64,000 nucleotides of DNA, from contig NZ_CP012836.1 in the NCBI RefSeq assembly GCF_001593605.1, positions 1,612,001 to 1,676,000 on the forward strand. Direction: 5' to 3'. Made by a program: the position numbers and the translations under genes. Below the pieces are notes generated by a model. That model ran no database searches. It saw nothing but the letters and a program-made list of their open reading frames with translations, and had not been told where the DNA came from. This DNA comes from Algoriphagus sanaruensis (GTDB taxonomy: Bacteria > Bacteroidota > Bacteroidia > Cytophagales > Cyclobacteriaceae). This document shows, one piece after another, positions 43,701 to 54,930 of this stretch. The stretch's first letter is position 1. Each line of letters starts with the position of its first letter.

Positions 43701-44174
43701 GTGATTTTCAACATGGATTTTGTCGTAATCATGACAGGAATCGGAATTATATCCCTTGCTGGGGTAGTAGTTAACAATGCCATTGTATTGATTGACTACA
43801 CCAATCTTGTTCGAATTCGAAAGCGTGAGGAAAAAGGAATCAAGCATGGTGAATATTTAACCTATGAAGACTTGCTAGACAGTATCATTGAGGCAGGTAA
43901 AACCCGTCTTCGACCTGTTCTTCTAACCGCTATTACAACAGTCCTTGGATTAATCCCATTAGCCATCGGAATGAATATCAATTTTAGTACGCTATTGAGC
44001 GAATTTGATCCTCAATTCTATGTTGGTGGAGATAATGCAGCCTTCTGGGGACCGATGGCATGGACCGTGATTTTTGGGCTAACCTTTGCCACGCTCATTA
44101 CGTTAGTGATCGTACCAGTCATGTATTTGTTGACAGATAAGCTTTCAATGAGCCTGCGCAAGTTAAAAGCATGA
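40770..44174 (+). CDS. RND efflux transporter, inner-membrane pump
   Basis: 1134 residues, AcrB-like plan: TM1 (about 28-45), a large periplasmic porter loop, TM2-6 (about 345-505), TM7 (about 590-610), a second loop, TM8-12 (about 930-1115). Conserved blocks are GTPYPGNSPVDMENLITRPI at the start, PLSMFISFLILNSFGITLNLM, and the TM4 proton-relay motif GMLVDNGIVVVENI. In AcrB the equivalent is Asp-Asp; here the second is Asn. About 85 residues longer than AcrB, partly from extra hydrophobic sequence between TM6 and TM7 (about 510-555). Last gene of the operon, followed by a strong terminator. Substrates unknown. Confidence 0.94.
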   Translation: MTDFQKSKTIREFGLSSFSVDNSTSVVILTLIITVLGLGAYRTMPKESFPEIVIPTVYVGTPYPGNSPVDMENLITRPIEKELKSLNNVKDIKSTSVQDFSSIVIEFTPGVEISKAIQDVKDAVDKSKSELPSDLDQDPNVLEVNTSDFPIMNVNISGPYSEQELKKFGEYLEDAIEKLPEISKADLAGTVEREIQINADPYKMEAVGVSFSDISGAIQSENLTISGGSIRTGEFERTLRVDGEFSDPKELLDIIVKTDQNKIVYLRDVAEVKDTFKDRTSYARSKNLPVVTINVTKRSGENLLDAADKIKTLIDNAKTNRFPSNLEISITNDQSKQTRTQVADLENSIIFGIILVVLVLMFFMGFRNALFVGSAIPLSMFISFLILNSFGITLNLMVLFSLILALGMLVDNGIVVVENIYRLMQEGKSPMRAAKEGVGEVAWPIISSTATTVAAFLPLAFWEDIVGEFMKFLPITLIIVLSSSLFVALVINPVMTSMFMKIDEVGKEKPKRKPIIVAGIFLTLAVIFYLVQWTAMGSLSLVASLLTLFNVFVLRKAILWFQSVLLVKLENAYEATLKYALSAKRPYFVFGGTFLLLIVSVGLLFVRAPKVLFFPDNQPQLVNVFVEFPIGTDIEATNAFVDQMEDEMMVALNPYQDIIESVISQVGQGTSDPTEGPSQQATPHKAKITIGFVDYIDRQGIDTNDAMEAIRDLVVKYPGVLITVNKQRNGPPVGNPVNIEFVGEDFEQLIAFVEQTKNYLEGQNIAGIEELKTDLSLGSPELVVHIDREKARRFGLSTSQIATDLRTSLFGLEVSKYKEGEDDFPIQLRLSEDYRYDISTLVNKKIGFRDKFGNKREVPISAVADIEYGSTYGSVKRKDLEKAITMFSNVLDGYNATEINAQIKQIMDSYQVPDGITVKYTGEQEEQAKSMQFLIGALGIAVSLIFLIIVAQFNSVASPFIIMTSVLFSTIGVFLGLVIFNMDFVVIMTGIGIISLAGVVVNNAIVLIDYTNLVRIRKREEKGIKHGEYLTYEDLLDSIIEAGKTRLRPVLLTAITTVLGLIPLAIGMNINFSTLLSEFDPQFYVGGDNAAFWGPMAWTVIFGLTFATLITLVIVPVMYLLTDKLSMSLRKLKA

Positions 44175-44202
44175 TTGATTTAAGGTTGGTGGTTTTTTAA
44201 AG

Positions 44203-44235
44203 AAAACCTCCGGGGCAATGTCCCGGGGGTTTTTT
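44203..44235 (+). terminator. Rho-independent terminator of the RND operon
   Basis: Stem AAAACCTCCGGG / CCCGGGGGTTTT (12 bp with one G-T pair), 7-nt loop, continuing into TTTTTTG. Confidence 0.92.
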
Positions 44236-44296
44236 GCTTTTTATGGCGAGGATACTTTCTTTCTGTTAATTTCGCATTCCCAAAAAAGGAAATGAC

Positions 44297-44800
44297 ATGC
44301 AAGAGTTGAAATGGTATGTGATGTACACGGCCTCCCGATCTGAAAAGAAAGTTGCTGAAAGGCTTCGGGAAAATGGCTTGGAAGTCTATTTGCCAATCGT
44401 GGAGGAATTGAGACAATGGTCGGATCGCAAAAAGAAAGTTCAGCGCCCACTTTTTAATGGCTATGTGTTTGTAAAAACCAACCGAAACAAACTTTGGGAA
44501 TGCCTTCAAGTCCCCGGAGCGGTGAAGTTTGTCCACTTCTCTGGAGCTCATGCAACTATTCGCGAAGAGGATCTGGATACGATCAAGCGTGTGGTTACTA
44601 CGGGAGTGGCAGTGGAGACCGATGGCTCAGAAATTGAACCCGGAGAAAAAGTTAAAGTAATGGGCGGTCCCCTTCAAGATATGGTTGGAGAGTGTATCGA
44701 GAAAGGAAATAAGGACTACTTCCTGATTCGAATCCCAGGGATTTACCAAAATATGTTGATTACTATTGAGCGTAAATTTCTTCAAGTTTTACCTAACTAG
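44297..44800 (+). CDS. NusG-like transcription antitermination factor (UpxY/LoaP-type paralogue)
   Basis: 167 residues. NGN domain (about 4-100) with WYVMYTASRSEKKVAERLRE, FNGYVFVKT and PGAVKFVHF, and a KOW domain (about 108-165) with IEPGEKVKVMGGPLQDMVGE. In Bacteroidota such paralogues bind RNA polymerase and let it pass terminators inside long polysaccharide operons. Here no glycan operon follows: the gene is a single unit between two strong terminators, so its target must lie elsewhere. The housekeeping NusG is normally next to rplK, which is absent here. Confidence 0.88.
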   Translation: MQELKWYVMYTASRSEKKVAERLRENGLEVYLPIVEELRQWSDRKKKVQRPLFNGYVFVKTNRNKLWECLQVPGAVKFVHFSGAHATIREEDLDTIKRVVTTGVAVETDGSEIEPGEKVKVMGGPLQDMVGECIEKGNKDYFLIRIPGIYQNMLITIERKFLQVLPN

Positions 44801-44815
44801 AACTAGCAATTCATC

Positions 44816-44861
44816 AAAATCAAAACAGCTTTCCAAGTTTTTGGAAAGCTGTTTTGATTTT
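44816..44861. terminator. Bidirectional terminator with a 21-bp perfect stem
   Basis: Arms 44816-44836 and 44841-44861 are perfect complements with core ACAGCTTTCCAA / TTGGAAAGCTGT, a 4-nt loop and A/T tracts on both sides. Serves the convergent NusG-like and beta-barrel genes. Confidence 0.93.
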
Positions 44862-44887
44862 ATCTTGATTCGAAATTTTCGGATGCT

Positions 44888-45589
44888 TTATTCGCGCTCT
44901 TTCGGAATGAAAAATCTTCGGTAGACGATCTGTGCTTGGAATAAATGATCCCCCCAGCGATTAAACCCTACGCTTCCATCCAAATTATCCGAAAAGGTCC
45001 AAAGCATGGTTCCTTCTCCGGAAATATCAGAATAAGGTCCCAATCGTAAGCTCAATCCAGCCCGAACTGGTACATATCCAGTCGTGATATTTGATTTTAG
45101 AGGTTTTTCTTCAAGACTAAAAGATTTGGTTTGTTCGGTTGCCACTTGCATGACACCAAGGCCTACACCTCCGTAAAGATTGACTTTGGTGCGGTACATA
45201 TGGTTTTGAAATGGGATAAGGTAAAAAGAAGGCATCATGTCAAAGTAATAGGCAGGGCCTTTGGCTGTAAATGAGGCATTTGCGAAATACCATTGGTCGG
45301 TTACCGCTACACTTGGATTGCCACCGCTACTGATCCACTGAATTCCAGTGGTAGTTCGAAGCTCTATCATTGAGGTCAACTTCTTGGTAAGAGCTAATGA
45401 AAAGGCAGGTTTAATTGCGAAATTCATGCTTCGGTATTGCCCTCCATTGTCCAGATAAGCGAAAGATGGTCCAAGACCAATAGTTACAATATGGTCTCTA
45501 GAGTTTCGCTCTCGATAAAAATTTTGTGCAGAGATACTTGTGCTGTATAGAAAAAGGATAAAGAATATCCAAGGGGCTAGGGCTTTCAT
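44888..45589 (-). CDS. Outer-membrane beta-barrel protein (hypothetical)
   Basis: 233 residues from the chosen start. Signal peptide MKALAPWIFFILFLYSTSISAQ. The rest alternates aromatic and polar strands (HIVTIGLGPSFAYL, FAIKPAFSLALTKK, VNLYGGVGLGVMQV, PVRAGLSLRLG) and ends in IVYRRFFIPKERE, consistent with an 8-strand OmpA/OmpW-like barrel. The frame extends 25 codons upstream without signal-like features, so ATG 45589 is preferred. Last in line after xseB, 97 bp away. Function unknown. Confidence 0.75.
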   Translation of the reverse strand: MKALAPWIFFILFLYSTSISAQNFYRERNSRDHIVTIGLGPSFAYLDNGGQYRSMNFAIKPAFSLALTKKLTSMIELRTTTGIQWISSGGNPSVAVTDQWYFANASFTAKGPAYYFDMMPSFYLIPFQNHMYRTKVNLYGGVGLGVMQVATEQTKSFSLEEKPLKSNITTGYVPVRAGLSLRLGPYSDISGEGTMLWTFSDNLDGSVGFNRWGDHLFQAQIVYRRFFIPKERE

Positions 45590-45686
45590 TTTTCCTCGGT
45601 CTTGGTTTAGAAAATCAACTGGTACTTCGGGTTCGGCAACAAATATGCCAAGGGTAATTCCCAACAGCTTTCTTTCTGTCCTTTAA

Positions 45687-45875
45687 TTAATCTTCTTCAA
45701 AGGCCTTTTGAATTTCCTCTTCCGTAGATCGAAGTTTGGTGCGGCAAGTTTTTACCAATGCGGCTGCTTCCTTGACTAAATCTGCTAACTCATCCACGGA
45801 TTTGCTTCCTTCTTCGAGTTGAGCCAAAATACTTTCCAATCGTTCCAAAGATTGGCTGTAGGTTAGATCCTTCAT
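45687..45875 (-). CDS. xseB: Exodeoxyribonuclease VII small subunit
   Basis: 62 residues, close to the usual XseB size. Two helices with the family pattern LTYSQSLERLESILAQLEEG, then SVDELADLVKEAAALVKTCRTKL. Several copies assemble along the XseA coiled coil to make active ExoVII, which degrades single-stranded DNA. The start overlaps the xseA stop by 4 bp. Confidence 0.95.
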   Translation of the reverse strand: MKDLTYSQSLERLESILAQLEEGSKSVDELADLVKEAAALVKTCRTKLRSTEEEIQKAFEED

Positions 45876-47179
45876 TTCTTTTCAATTTGAGTGATGGTAC
45901 TCGTTAAAATCATTTTTTCAGCATACGTTTTTAAGGTAGCTCCTTCGGTAATATCTCCAGAACCGATAGGGCTTCCATTCACTTCCGAGCGCGTATAGCC
46001 TCTTTTGAAAATCGCTTCTGGGTCTAGTTGCCGAAGTTGGGATTCGAGAAAAGTAAGTTTAGCTTCCTGTTGATCCAAGAGGAGCTTGGTGCTTTTTTTT
46101 ATGCCTCGAGCTAAATTATCCAATTCGACAGTTTGGATTTTTAGGGTAGAATTTGCTCCCATAAGAATTCGCTTCGAAAGAGTCGTAATCCGATCTGTGT
46201 TGGAATTCAGCATTTGCATACTTTTTCCCCGAAGTCTCAATTCTAGTTGCTGGATTTTGGTAGATTCTTCTCGGAGTTTAGATCGAGTGGCTCGATCCAA
46301 CCGACGAAGGCTTAAACCAAGATTTTCCTCAAAGATCCGAAAGCTTTCTAGGATAAATTCCGCAACCGCAGTGGGAGTTTTCAATCGGGTATGCGCCACC
46401 AAATCTGCAATGGTTTCATCTCGTTCATGGCCAATTCCAGTCAAGACTGGGATGGGATATGCCGCGATTTTTTTGGCCAATTCATAGTCATCAAAACAAT
46501 CCAAATCTAATTGAGCTCCGCCTCCTCGAATTAGGATTACGGCATCAAAGGTCCGGTTTTCTGATTGGAATAGGATCTTGTCCAAGGCTGAAATCAAGGT
46601 TCCAACAGCTTCATTTCCTTGCATAAGGGAAGGGAAAAGTTGGTGGCTCACTTGATAGCCGTAGCCATTTTGATCCAATTGGTTGATGAAATCACCGTAT
46701 CCTGCGGCGGTAGGGCTTGAGATTACGGCAATTCTTTGGATGACGATCGGAAGAGGCAAATTCCCATTTAGTCGAAGTAATCCTTCCCGAGTCAAGCGAT
46801 CGATTGTTTCCTGCCGAATGCGAGATCGCTCTCCCAATGAAAACGAGGGATCAATGTCCTTAACCGTAATGCTCAGACCATACAGTGGGTGAAAATTGAC
46901 CGAAACCTGAGCCAAAACCTTCATCCCATTTTTGAGACTGGTTCGGGTAATAGATTCAAACTTGGCAGCTATCGTCCGATAGTTAAACTGCCAAATATTG
47001 CCACGGATTTTTGCGAGCAGTTTATTTTCCTGCTTTTCAACTAGCTCAAAATATGCGTGTCCTTGTGGGGCTACTCGAAAGTCCGCCAATTCACCTACCA
47101 CCCAAAAAACAGGAGCAAGTTCTGATTCAAGTACCTGCTGGATTTGTTGGGTTAGTTGACTGACGGAAAGAGGATTCAT
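45872..47179 (-). CDS. xseA: Exodeoxyribonuclease VII large subunit
   Basis: 435 residues. An N-terminal OB fold (LSVSQLTQQIQQVLESEL, VVGELADFRVAPQGHAYFEL), the catalytic core with AVISSPTAAGYGDFINQL, RGGGAQLDLDCFDDYELA, TGIGHERDETIADLVAHTRLKTPTAVAE, then a long coiled coil (about 270-395) and the C-terminal FKRGYTRSEV strand. Complete by motif content. It is 4 bp downstream of dapA and overlaps xseB, so the three form one transcript. Confidence 0.96.
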   Translation of the reverse strand: MNPLSVSQLTQQIQQVLESELAPVFWVVGELADFRVAPQGHAYFELVEKQENKLLAKIRGNIWQFNYRTIAAKFESITRTSLKNGMKVLAQVSVNFHPLYGLSITVKDIDPSFSLGERSRIRQETIDRLTREGLLRLNGNLPLPIVIQRIAVISSPTAAGYGDFINQLDQNGYGYQVSHQLFPSLMQGNEAVGTLISALDKILFQSENRTFDAVILIRGGGAQLDLDCFDDYELAKKIAAYPIPVLTGIGHERDETIADLVAHTRLKTPTAVAEFILESFRIFEENLGLSLRRLDRATRSKLREESTKIQQLELRLRGKSMQMLNSNTDRITTLSKRILMGANSTLKIQTVELDNLARGIKKSTKLLLDQQEAKLTFLESQLRQLDPEAIFKRGYTRSEVNGSPIGSGDITEGATLKTYAEKMILTSTITQIEKK

Positions 47180-47183
47180 TGAA

Positions 47184-48044
47184 TTAAAGTTTTGCGGCGG
47201 CTTTGATTTGTCCGCTCAATTCAAGGCTAGCTTTTAGCATCGGAAGCCTCACTTGGTCACTGCTCAGGATTCCAAGGTGGGAAAGAAGATTTTTGATTCC
47301 TACTGGATTTCCTTCCAAATACATCAAGCTATTCAATTTTAAGAGGGAAAAAGCAGCCGCCAAAGCTTCTTTTTCATCACCCTTGGTTAGGGTGGCAAAT
47401 GTTTCTGGATAGGCATTGGCCAAAACAGAAATGACCCCACTTCCTCCAATGCTCATTATGGCCTTCGTTAATAAATCATCGCCAGAAAGGAGCAAAAAGT
47501 CATGTGGCATCTCTGCTGCAATCTGCATGCATTGCTCTAAGTTTCCGCTGGCTTCTTTCATCCCAATGACGTTGGGATGGTGAGAAAGCGTCAAGGTGGT
47601 CGACGCATTCATATTTGACATCGTCCTGCCGGGAATATTGTACAACATCACAGGAACAGGAGACGCATCAGCTACTGCGGTATAATGGGCAATAATACCG
47701 GCTTGACTCGGCTTATTATAATAAGGACTTACGGAAAGAATACCTGCAACTCCCGTGAAATCGGTGTTTTGAATTTCTTCAATAACTGATTGGGTGTTGT
47801 TTCCGCCAATTCCAAGCATAACAGGTACTCGGCCACCATTGTATTCAAGACAAGCTTTGAGAACCAATTTCTTTTCAGATGAGGAAAGAGTAGCAGCCTC
47901 TCCGGTGGTACCGAGAACTACCAAATAATCCACACCGCCTGAAATGACATGATCCACCAGCTTTCGAAGACTGTTAAAGTCAATCGAATGGTCTTCGTGA
48001 AATGGAGTGACTAGGGCTACGCCGGTGCCTTTGAATGCGTTCAT
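47184..48044 (-). CDS. dapA: 4-hydroxy-tetrahydrodipicolinate synthase
   Basis: 286 residues. Condenses pyruvate with aspartate semialdehyde in lysine/diaminopimelate synthesis. Schiff-base Lys163 (GMKEASG), Tyr135 (MLYNIPGRT) and the TTGE motif (VVLGTTGEAATL) are all in place, and YYNKPSQAG carries the second active-site Tyr. First gene of a dapA-xseA-xseB transcript (3-bp gap to xseA). A -7-like box lies 24 bp upstream. Confidence 0.96.
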   Translation of the reverse strand: MNAFKGTGVALVTPFHEDHSIDFNSLRKLVDHVISGGVDYLVVLGTTGEAATLSSSEKKLVLKACLEYNGGRVPVMLGIGGNNTQSVIEEIQNTDFTGVAGILSVSPYYNKPSQAGIIAHYTAVADASPVPVMLYNIPGRTMSNMNASTTLTLSHHPNVIGMKEASGNLEQCMQIAAEMPHDFLLLSGDDLLTKAIMSIGGSGVISVLANAYPETFATLTKGDEKEALAAAFSLLKLNSLMYLEGNPVGIKNLLSHLGILSSDQVRLPMLKASLELSGQIKAAAKL

Positions 48045-48067
48045 GGTTTTAGGTTTGTTAGGGCTGC

Positions 48068-48075
48068 AAAGATAC
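48068..48075 (-). promoter_or_regulatory. Possible -7 box of dapA
   Basis: Minus-strand TATCTTTG matches TAnnTTTG 23 bp before ATG 48044. No TTG at the right distance. Confidence 0.35.
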
Positions 48076-48204
48076 AGCCTTGCTTTGTTTTTGAACTCCG
48101 TTTGTAGAAAAAAACGGGTTTAAACCATTTAAACTATGATTTCAGCGAAAATAGGGCGGTTTTTGAGTGAAAAAAGGGGGATAGATTTGGGCTAAAAATA
48201 AGAT

Positions 48205-48229
48205 GGGACCTGTTCAGTAAACAGGTCCC
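48205..48229 (-). terminator. Hairpin terminator of the 48278-48799 gene
   Basis: Perfect 10-bp stem GGGACCTGTT / AACAGGTCCC with a 5-nt loop. The minus-strand tail is ATCTTATTTTTAG, 49 bp after the stop. Confidence 0.8.
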
Positions 48230-48277
48230 AAATCAATCAAACGGCAAATAATTAATCAAAACCAAACAACAAAGTTT

Positions 48278-48799
48278 TTATACAGCCCACTGAAGTTCGG
48301 GGAGGTAGGCCGTTGAAATGCGATTCTGGATAAATGAGGCCCATTTTTTAGCGATGGCATATTCATCAGCAAGGTGGTGAACCTCATCCTCATCGTAGAT
48401 AGGAAGGCTCTTTGATCCTTTTTTACTGTCTTTGAAGTGGAGGACCAAATCAAGGTATTCGAGCTTTTGTCTTTTTTCCTGGCGATGCTTGATTTCTCTA
48501 AAATGGCTATCAAGACTTACGTGGTCCACTTGGCTTAAATCCACCACGGTTTGAACCGGGAAATGCCCATGTCTACAATAGACCAAGATGTTTTTTTCCA
48601 AATCTATCCCGAGGGTGTAATGGTTTCTCCAACTCTGGACTTTGTCCAAGTGGATGTTTTTGGATTGGGTAAATTCCTCAAAATTGGGACAAGCTGGTTT
48701 GTCTTTCTTTCTAGGTTGATAAATATGAATGAGGTAAGGAAGGCTGACAAGCAGCAATCCTGCAGATGCTAAAAGCACCTCTGCGGTTGTAATTTCCAT
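48278..48799 (-). CDS. Hypothetical membrane-anchored protein
   Basis: 173 residues, family not recognised. One N-terminal transmembrane helix (about 6-26, LLASAGLLLVSLPYLIHIY), then a cytoplasmic domain of about 145 residues: a beta-rich part (LGIDLEKNILVYCRHGHFPV, VDHVSLDSHFREI, EYLDLVLHFKD) and a C-terminal helix (VHHLADEYAIAKKWASFIQN). The pattern recalls PH-like folds on a membrane anchor, but this is only an impression. Single-gene unit with its own terminator. Confidence 0.7.
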   Translation of the reverse strand: MEITTAEVLLASAGLLLVSLPYLIHIYQPRKKDKPACPNFEEFTQSKNIHLDKVQSWRNHYTLGIDLEKNILVYCRHGHFPVQTVVDLSQVDHVSLDSHFREIKHRQEKRQKLEYLDLVLHFKDSKKGSKSLPIYDEDEVHHLADEYAIAKKWASFIQNRISTAYLPELQWAV

Positions 48800-48855
48800 G
48801 GTTTTAAGAATAATGAGTTGATAATTGATTTTTCAGCAGGAGAAAATCAACTCAT

Positions 48856-49194
48856 TTACCAAGTATGGAAAAAGTAAAAGAAGGTGGTTTTGACGTCAAA
48901 AAGTGGGGCTGAATCCGAGTAGTGTGGATTCAGAAATTGACTTTTAAAACAACGCGTTAGAGGATATTCCTGAAGGGAGAAATTGCCAAAAAAAACTTTT
49001 GATTCTGCTTCAAATCCGGAGGATTCTGGAAGAGTACCTAATTCATTTCCATCGTGTTCTCCGATTTCAAGAACTGTTTGTTTGGAGAATTCCTGCTCAG
49101 CTTGGGACTTTGCCGGAAATAAAACCATGAGCGACAAACCCAAAATCCATTGGGTGAGCAAGAGGGCCGATGTGATTTGTCGCTTCATCAGCAT
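48856..49194 (-). CDS. Small secreted hypothetical protein
   Basis: 112 residues. Signal peptide about 1-32 (hydrophobic LLLTQWILGLSLMVLF, cleavage near SQAE). The mature part is short (about 80 residues), without repeats or a recognised motif; it ends in an aromatic stretch FFYFFHTW. Two Met codons (1 and 3) are possible starts. Coding status is likely from the good signal peptide but not proven. Confidence 0.5.
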   Translation of the reverse strand: MLMKRQITSALLLTQWILGLSLMVLFPAKSQAEQEFSKQTVLEIGEHDGNELGTLPESSGFEAESKVFFGNFSLQEYPLTRCFKSQFLNPHYSDSAPLFDVKTTFFYFFHTW

Positions 49195-49277
49195 CTAGTT
49201 ACGAAAATTCTTTATCGGATGTCAAAAATGTATTGTTAATTTTTATGTATGGGAATTTCTGCTGCTCTTTCTTGGTG

Positions 49278-51767
<2,490 letters not shown>

Positions 51768-51921
51768 TTAGGGTGAGTTGGAAAATTGCGGGGTTTGAAA
51801 GTTAGACGCTAGTTAAGAATAGAAGATATCAATTTGTAGTCTCGCTCATTTTCTAAAATCAGGTACAAGTTTCTTAATTGAGCCATAGGCAGAAATAAAC
51901 TAGAAAAGGAAGTTCTTTCAA

Positions 51922-51949
51922 TTGAAGTGATGGATCGTGTTTATCTTTG
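51922..51949 (+). promoter_or_regulatory. Predicted promoter of the TetR gene next to metG
   Basis: TTG (51922-51924), 17 bp, TATCTTTG (51942-51949): exact consensus boxes at the short end of the known spacing. Because the boxes lie inside the extended reading frame, the start must be ATG 51960 or 51966, with a very short leader. Confidence 0.5.
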
Positions 51950-51959
51950 TTTAAATCTC

Positions 51960-52598
51960 ATGGCAATGACAAAGAAGAGCTCAGTTGAGGGAAAAATATT
52001 GGATTCGGCCTATGCTTTATTCCTAAAGAATGGCTACCGACATACCACCATGGACGATATCGCCCAAAGCTTGGGAATGAGTAAAAAGACCCTTTACAAT
52101 TATTTTCCGGGGAAGTTGGAATTGCTTTCCGCTTGCTTTGAAGTCTTAAAAACCAAATTGACTGCCAAGGTTGAAACCATTTTGGAGAATCGGTACATCT
52201 CTTTTCCACTGAAGTTAAAGTCTTCTTTGACTGTAGTCGCTACCCACTTGGCGCCGATCAATCCTGAACTTTTCGAGGATTTGAGAGAGTTTGCGCCTGA
52301 GATTTGGAAAGATCTCACCGATTACATCAATGAGTCTGCTTATGAGCGATTTTCCAAACTGATTCAGCAGGGAATAGATCAAGGATTAGTTAATCCGAGG
52401 ATTCCTGTGAGTTTGATTGTGATGCTTTATGCTGCTTCAGTTCAATGTTTATTGGATCCAAAATTTTACGAGAAGTTTCCAGAAAATTTCCAAAAAGGCA
52501 TGAAAATGCCCCCCTCTGATATTTATGACCAGGCCATCAGTATCATTTACAATGGGATTTTGACCGAGGAGGCTCGGAATGAATTTCAAAATGCCTAG
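51960..52598 (+). CDS. TetR-family transcriptional regulator
   Basis: 212 residues from ATG 51960. The HTH (about 8-55) reads KILDSAYALFLKNGYRHTTM and DDIAQSLGMSKKTLYNYF, a clear TetR signature, followed by a helical ligand domain of about 150 residues with no named match. The frame is open to 51927, but a promoter overlaps that stretch. Its C-terminal domain resembles that of the first TetR in the window (the FEDLREFAPEIWKDLTDYIN block parallels MEVQKYFPEAWKMFEEFKE). Target genes unknown; metG downstream is unlikely to be one. Confidence 0.9.
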   Translation: MAMTKKSSVEGKILDSAYALFLKNGYRHTTMDDIAQSLGMSKKTLYNYFPGKLELLSACFEVLKTKLTAKVETILENRYISFPLKLKSSLTVVATHLAPINPELFEDLREFAPEIWKDLTDYINESAYERFSKLIQQGIDQGLVNPRIPVSLIVMLYAASVQCLLDPKFYEKFPENFQKGMKMPPSDIYDQAISIIYNGILTEEARNEFQNA

Positions 52599-52620
52599 GT
52601 CCGCCTTCCATTGATTTTCC

Positions 52621-52628
52621 TATCTTTG
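52621..52628 (+). promoter_or_regulatory. Possible -7 box of metG
   Basis: TATCTTTG matches TAnnTTTG, giving a leader of about 64 nt. No TTG at 17-23 bp. Confidence 0.3.
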
Positions 52629-52698
52629 GCCTCGATTTTAGAGGGCTTTGTAAAGACTAGTTCGGTCTTTCCTCTTCATTCTTCCATTAAGTTTACTC

Positions 52699-54759
52699 AT
52701 GAGCAATAAATCATTCAAACGATACACCATCACCTCGGCTTTGCCTTATGCCAATGGTCCTTTGCATATCGGTCACCTGGCCGGATGCTATGTACCTGCT
52801 GATATCTATGTTCGCTATCTGAGATCTCAAGGTCGTGATGTGGCATTTATTTGTGGTTCGGATGAACATGGTGTTGCTATCACCATCAAAGCCGCCAAAG
52901 AAGGAAAGACGCCTCAGGAAGTGGTGGACTTCTACCATGAAATGATGAAAAAAAGCTTTGCTGAGTTTGGGATTAGTTTCAATCACTATTCCCGGACCTC
53001 TGCTAAAGTTCACCATGAAACAGCTCAGGGATTTTTCACCGATCTCTACCAAAAAGGAGAGTTTCTGGAGCAATCTACAGAGCAATATTACGATGAGGAA
53101 GCAGGTCAATTTTTGGCCGATAGATACATTGAAGGTACTTGTCCCAAATGTGGCAATGAACACGCCTATGGCGATCAGTGCGAAAAATGTGGAACTGCAC
53201 TCAGCCCCACTGAATTGATTAATCCACGATCCAAACTCAGCGGAAGAACTCCAGTTCTTAAAGAAACCAAGCATTGGTTTTTGGATTTGGCCCGCTACCA
53301 AGACTTTTTAAAGAAATGGATTCTAGAAGATCATGCTCAGGATTGGAAAAATAATGTGTTGGGCCAATGCCGCTCTTGGTTAGAAGCCGGAGAGGGATTG
53401 CAGGCTCGATCCATGACTCGTGATTTAGAATGGGGAATCAAAGTGCCTCTTCAAGATGCGGAGGGAAAAGTTCTTTACGTCTGGTTTGACGCTCCAATCG
53501 GATACATTTCTTCCACCAAAGAATGGGCTGCGGAAAAGGAAATTGCTTGGGAGCCGTATTGGAAAGATCAGGAGACCAAGCTAGTTCACTTCATTGGGAA
53601 GGATAATATCGTATTTCATTGCATCATTTTCCCAGCCATTTTGAAGACACATGGAGGATATGTTCTTCCTGAAAATGTGCCCGCGAATGAGTTTTTGAAT
53701 TTGGAAGGAGATAAAATTTCCACTTCAAGAAACTGGGCGGTTTGGTTGCATGAATATTTGGAAGAATTTCCGGGTAAACAGGATGTGCTTCGCTATGTCC
53801 TTACCGCTAATGCACCTGAAACCAAGGATAATGATTTTACCTGGAAGGATTTTCAAGGAAGAAATAACTCGGAACTGGTGGCGATCTATGGAAATTTTGT
53901 CAACAGAGCCGTCGTTTTAACCCAAAAGTTCTTCAATGGAATTGTTCCTGAGCGTGGTGAACTGACGGGTATTGATCAGGAAGTTCTTCAAGACTTGGCG
54001 GATTTTCCAGCTAAAATCGAAGCTTCAATTGAGCGATACCGATTCCGTGAAGCCTTGGGTTTGGTGATGGATTTGGCCAGAATGGGGAATAAATACCTCG
54101 CCGATACCGAGCCTTGGAAAGAAATCAAAACCGATGAAGCTCGTACCAAGACGATTCTCAATATCGCCTTGAATATCGCCGCCAACTTGGCGATCGTCTC
54201 TGAGCCGTTTTTACCATTCACTGCTCAAAAGCTATTTGATTTGTTTGGATTGGAGAAAGGGACTTGGTCTGAGGCAGGAAATGGAGAATTGATTCAAGCC
54301 AACCGAGCATTAGGACCTATGGGTTTATTGTTTGAGAAAATCGAAGACGAAACAGTCGAAAAACAAGTGCAAAAATTACTAGATGCCAAGAAAATGAATG
54401 AAGCTGCAAATACTCCAGTGACTCCAATGAAGGAAATAATTACCTATGATGACTTTGCTAAATTGGATATGAGAGTTGTCACTGTTTTGGAAGCGGAACC
54501 TATGCCGAAATCCAAAAAACTTCTAAAACTTAAAGTGGATACAGGTTTGGGTCACCGAACAGTTTTGAGTGGTGTAGCTGAGCATTTCGCACCAGAGTTT
54601 TTGGTAGGAAGGCAAGTGACGATGTTGATCAATTTGGCTCCTAGAAAAATGATGGGCATTGACTCTGAAGGAATGATCTTGATGGCAGAAGATAAGGACG
54701 GTAAGCTCAAATTGCTTATCCCTCACGAAGGAACAGCAAGCGGATCGACGATTTCTTAA
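52699..54759 (+). CDS. metG: Methionyl-tRNA synthetase
   Basis: 686 residues. Charges tRNA-Met. Class I signatures: HIGH in [12 protein letters not shown] (about residue 24) and the KMSKS equivalent [11 protein letters not shown] zinc knuckle lies in the connective region ([18 protein letters not shown]). The anticodon-binding helical domain follows, and a C-terminal tRNA-binding (EMAP-like) domain occupies about 575-686 ([23 protein letters not shown]), as in dimeric MetRS. Complete, with its own terminator. Confidence 0.97.
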   Translation: MSNKSFKRYTITSALPYANGPLHIGHLAGCYVPADIYVRYLRSQGRDVAFICGSDEHGVAITIKAAKEGKTPQEVVDFYHEMMKKSFAEFGISFNHYSRTSAKVHHETAQGFFTDLYQKGEFLEQSTEQYYDEEAGQFLADRYIEGTCPKCGNEHAYGDQCEKCGTALSPTELINPRSKLSGRTPVLKETKHWFLDLARYQDFLKKWILEDHAQDWKNNVLGQCRSWLEAGEGLQARSMTRDLEWGIKVPLQDAEGKVLYVWFDAPIGYISSTKEWAAEKEIAWEPYWKDQETKLVHFIGKDNIVFHCIIFPAILKTHGGYVLPENVPANEFLNLEGDKISTSRNWAVWLHEYLEEFPGKQDVLRYVLTANAPETKDNDFTWKDFQGRNNSELVAIYGNFVNRAVVLTQKFFNGIVPERGELTGIDQEVLQDLADFPAKIEASIERYRFREALGLVMDLARMGNKYLADTEPWKEIKTDEARTKTILNIALNIAANLAIVSEPFLPFTAQKLFDLFGLEKGTWSEAGNGELIQANRALGPMGLLFEKIEDETVEKQVQKLLDAKKMNEAANTPVTPMKEIITYDDFAKLDMRVVTVLEAEPMPKSKKLLKLKVDTGLGHRTVLSGVAEHFAPEFLVGRQVTMLINLAPRKMMGIDSEGMILMAEDKDGKLKLLIPHEGTASGSTIS

Positions 54760-54793
54760 GTGCTGATAGCCAAGTATCAAGAGGTTGAATTCG

Positions 54794-54831
54794 AAAAAAC
54801 CTGTCTGGAGTTATTCTGGACAGGTTTTTTT
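54794..54831 (+). terminator. Rho-independent terminator of metG
   Basis: Twelve-bp perfect stem AAAAAACCTGTC / GACAGGTTTTTT with a 13-nt loop, ending in a T run. Confidence 0.9.
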
Positions 54832-54930
54832 GTTGGGTAAAATAAATTTCCCCTAGGAGTTTGGTTGATTCAAGCTTCTATTTATTTTGCGAATCACCTA
54901 AATAATTCTTGGGGTTTATAATTATTCAGC

